Positions 24,511-24,712 of a stretch of 24,712 bases of DNA are shown here, in pieces. Numbering within the stretch: position 1 is the stretch's first letter; each line of letters opens with the position of its first letter. The translations under genes were made by a program, and so were the position numbers. The stretch is from XN24 sp047921455 (GTDB taxonomy: Bacteria > Pseudomonadota > Gammaproteobacteria > Steroidobacterales > XN24), in assembly GCA_047921455.1 (NCBI GenBank), contig JBLRWC010000037.1, forward strand, positions 1 through 24,712, given 5' to 3'. The notes under the pieces are model-generated. The model had not been told where the DNA came from and did not search any database. It worked only from the letters and a program-made list of their open reading frames with translations.

Positions 24511-24712
24511 TGGATCCCCAGCTCCTGCAGCACGAGCGCGAGTTCGGACCGGCCTTGCGCCAGGTCGCTGCTCGCCATCCCTGGGGCTCGCGGACTGCAC
24601 GCTCCTCGATCTGATCGAAGGTCAACACCACGAAGTGCACTTTGACGCGTGGCTGGTTCGGCCCGCTGCCTGTCCCCTATCCGGCCCGGTCCGGGTAGAA
24701 TCTTCCCATGTC
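24511..24712. other. Window end: no supported gene
   Basis: Several short frames on both strands, none with recognisable motifs. Near the edge, TAGAAT (24696-24701) lies 6 nt before an ATG at 24708-24710. This could be a -10 element and the start of a gene that continues outside the window, but only one full codon is visible. Confidence 0.3.

Noticed and set aside
23542..24600. A 352-codon open frame antisense to the hydrolase gene
   Set aside because: The plus strand has a good ribosome-binding site and a complete alpha/beta-hydrolase motif set; the antisense product shows none.
24510..24614. 34-codon open frame overlapping the hydrolase stop (TGATG)
   Set aside because: Coupled position is suggestive, but the sequence has no recognisable motif and the adjacent frames look equally coding-like.

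Overview
The window is a GC-rich (roughly two thirds G+C by eye), densely packed chromosomal segment from a gammaproteobacterium. Three things suggest this: the macromolecular-synthesis order rpsU - yqeY - dnaG - rpoD with tsaD divergent, gammaproteobacterial-type Cca, Slt70 and DegQ proteins, and a Pseudomonas-like split class II ribonucleotide reductase (NrdJa + NrdJb). I cannot name a genus. Most of the window is core genome. Only the last ~2.2 kb, after the nrdJ terminator, looks accessory.

Layout. 15-4536 (minus): rpsU, a YqeY/GatB-like protein, dnaG and rpoD, coupling translation, replication priming and transcription. 4654-7920 (plus): tsaD, folB, folK and an S41/PDZ lipoprotein protease, tightly packed with 8-nt and 4-nt overlaps. 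7938-8699 (minus): a pteridine-reductase-type SDR, facing the folate genes and probably acting in the same pathway. 8753-10782 (plus): a MidA-family methyltransferase and uppP. 10773-12008 (minus): cca, tail-to-tail with uppP and overlapping it by 10 nt. 12063-13139 (plus): a zinc-aminopeptidase lipoprotein. 13136-15106 (minus): slt, again tail-to-tail with a 4-nt overlap. 15185-16036 (plus): a TauE/SafE permease. 16094-18053 (minus): degQ and hsp20, each with its own stress-type promoter candidate (sigma-E-like and sigma-32-like). 18505-22491 (plus): nrdJa and nrdJb, ending in a strong intrinsic terminator. 22882-24510 (plus): a small membrane protein, a truncated peroxiredoxin-like fragment and an alpha/beta hydrolase with an Asp nucleophile.

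The most striking element is a 373-residue LAGLIDADG intein inside NrdJa. It sits immediately before the cysteine expected to carry the catalytic thiyl radical, so it splits the Asn-Pro-Cys-Gly-Glu active-site loop. That cysteine must serve first as the +1 splicing nucleophile and then as the radical carrier, so the unspliced enzyme should be inactive. All splicing residues and both endonuclease aspartates look intact. Upstream of nrdJa is a TTGACA promoter candidate with a near-perfect NrdR box just downstream of the predicted start site. No cobalamin riboswitch is visible.

No tRNA, rRNA, CRISPR array, insertion sequence or attachment site was recognised.
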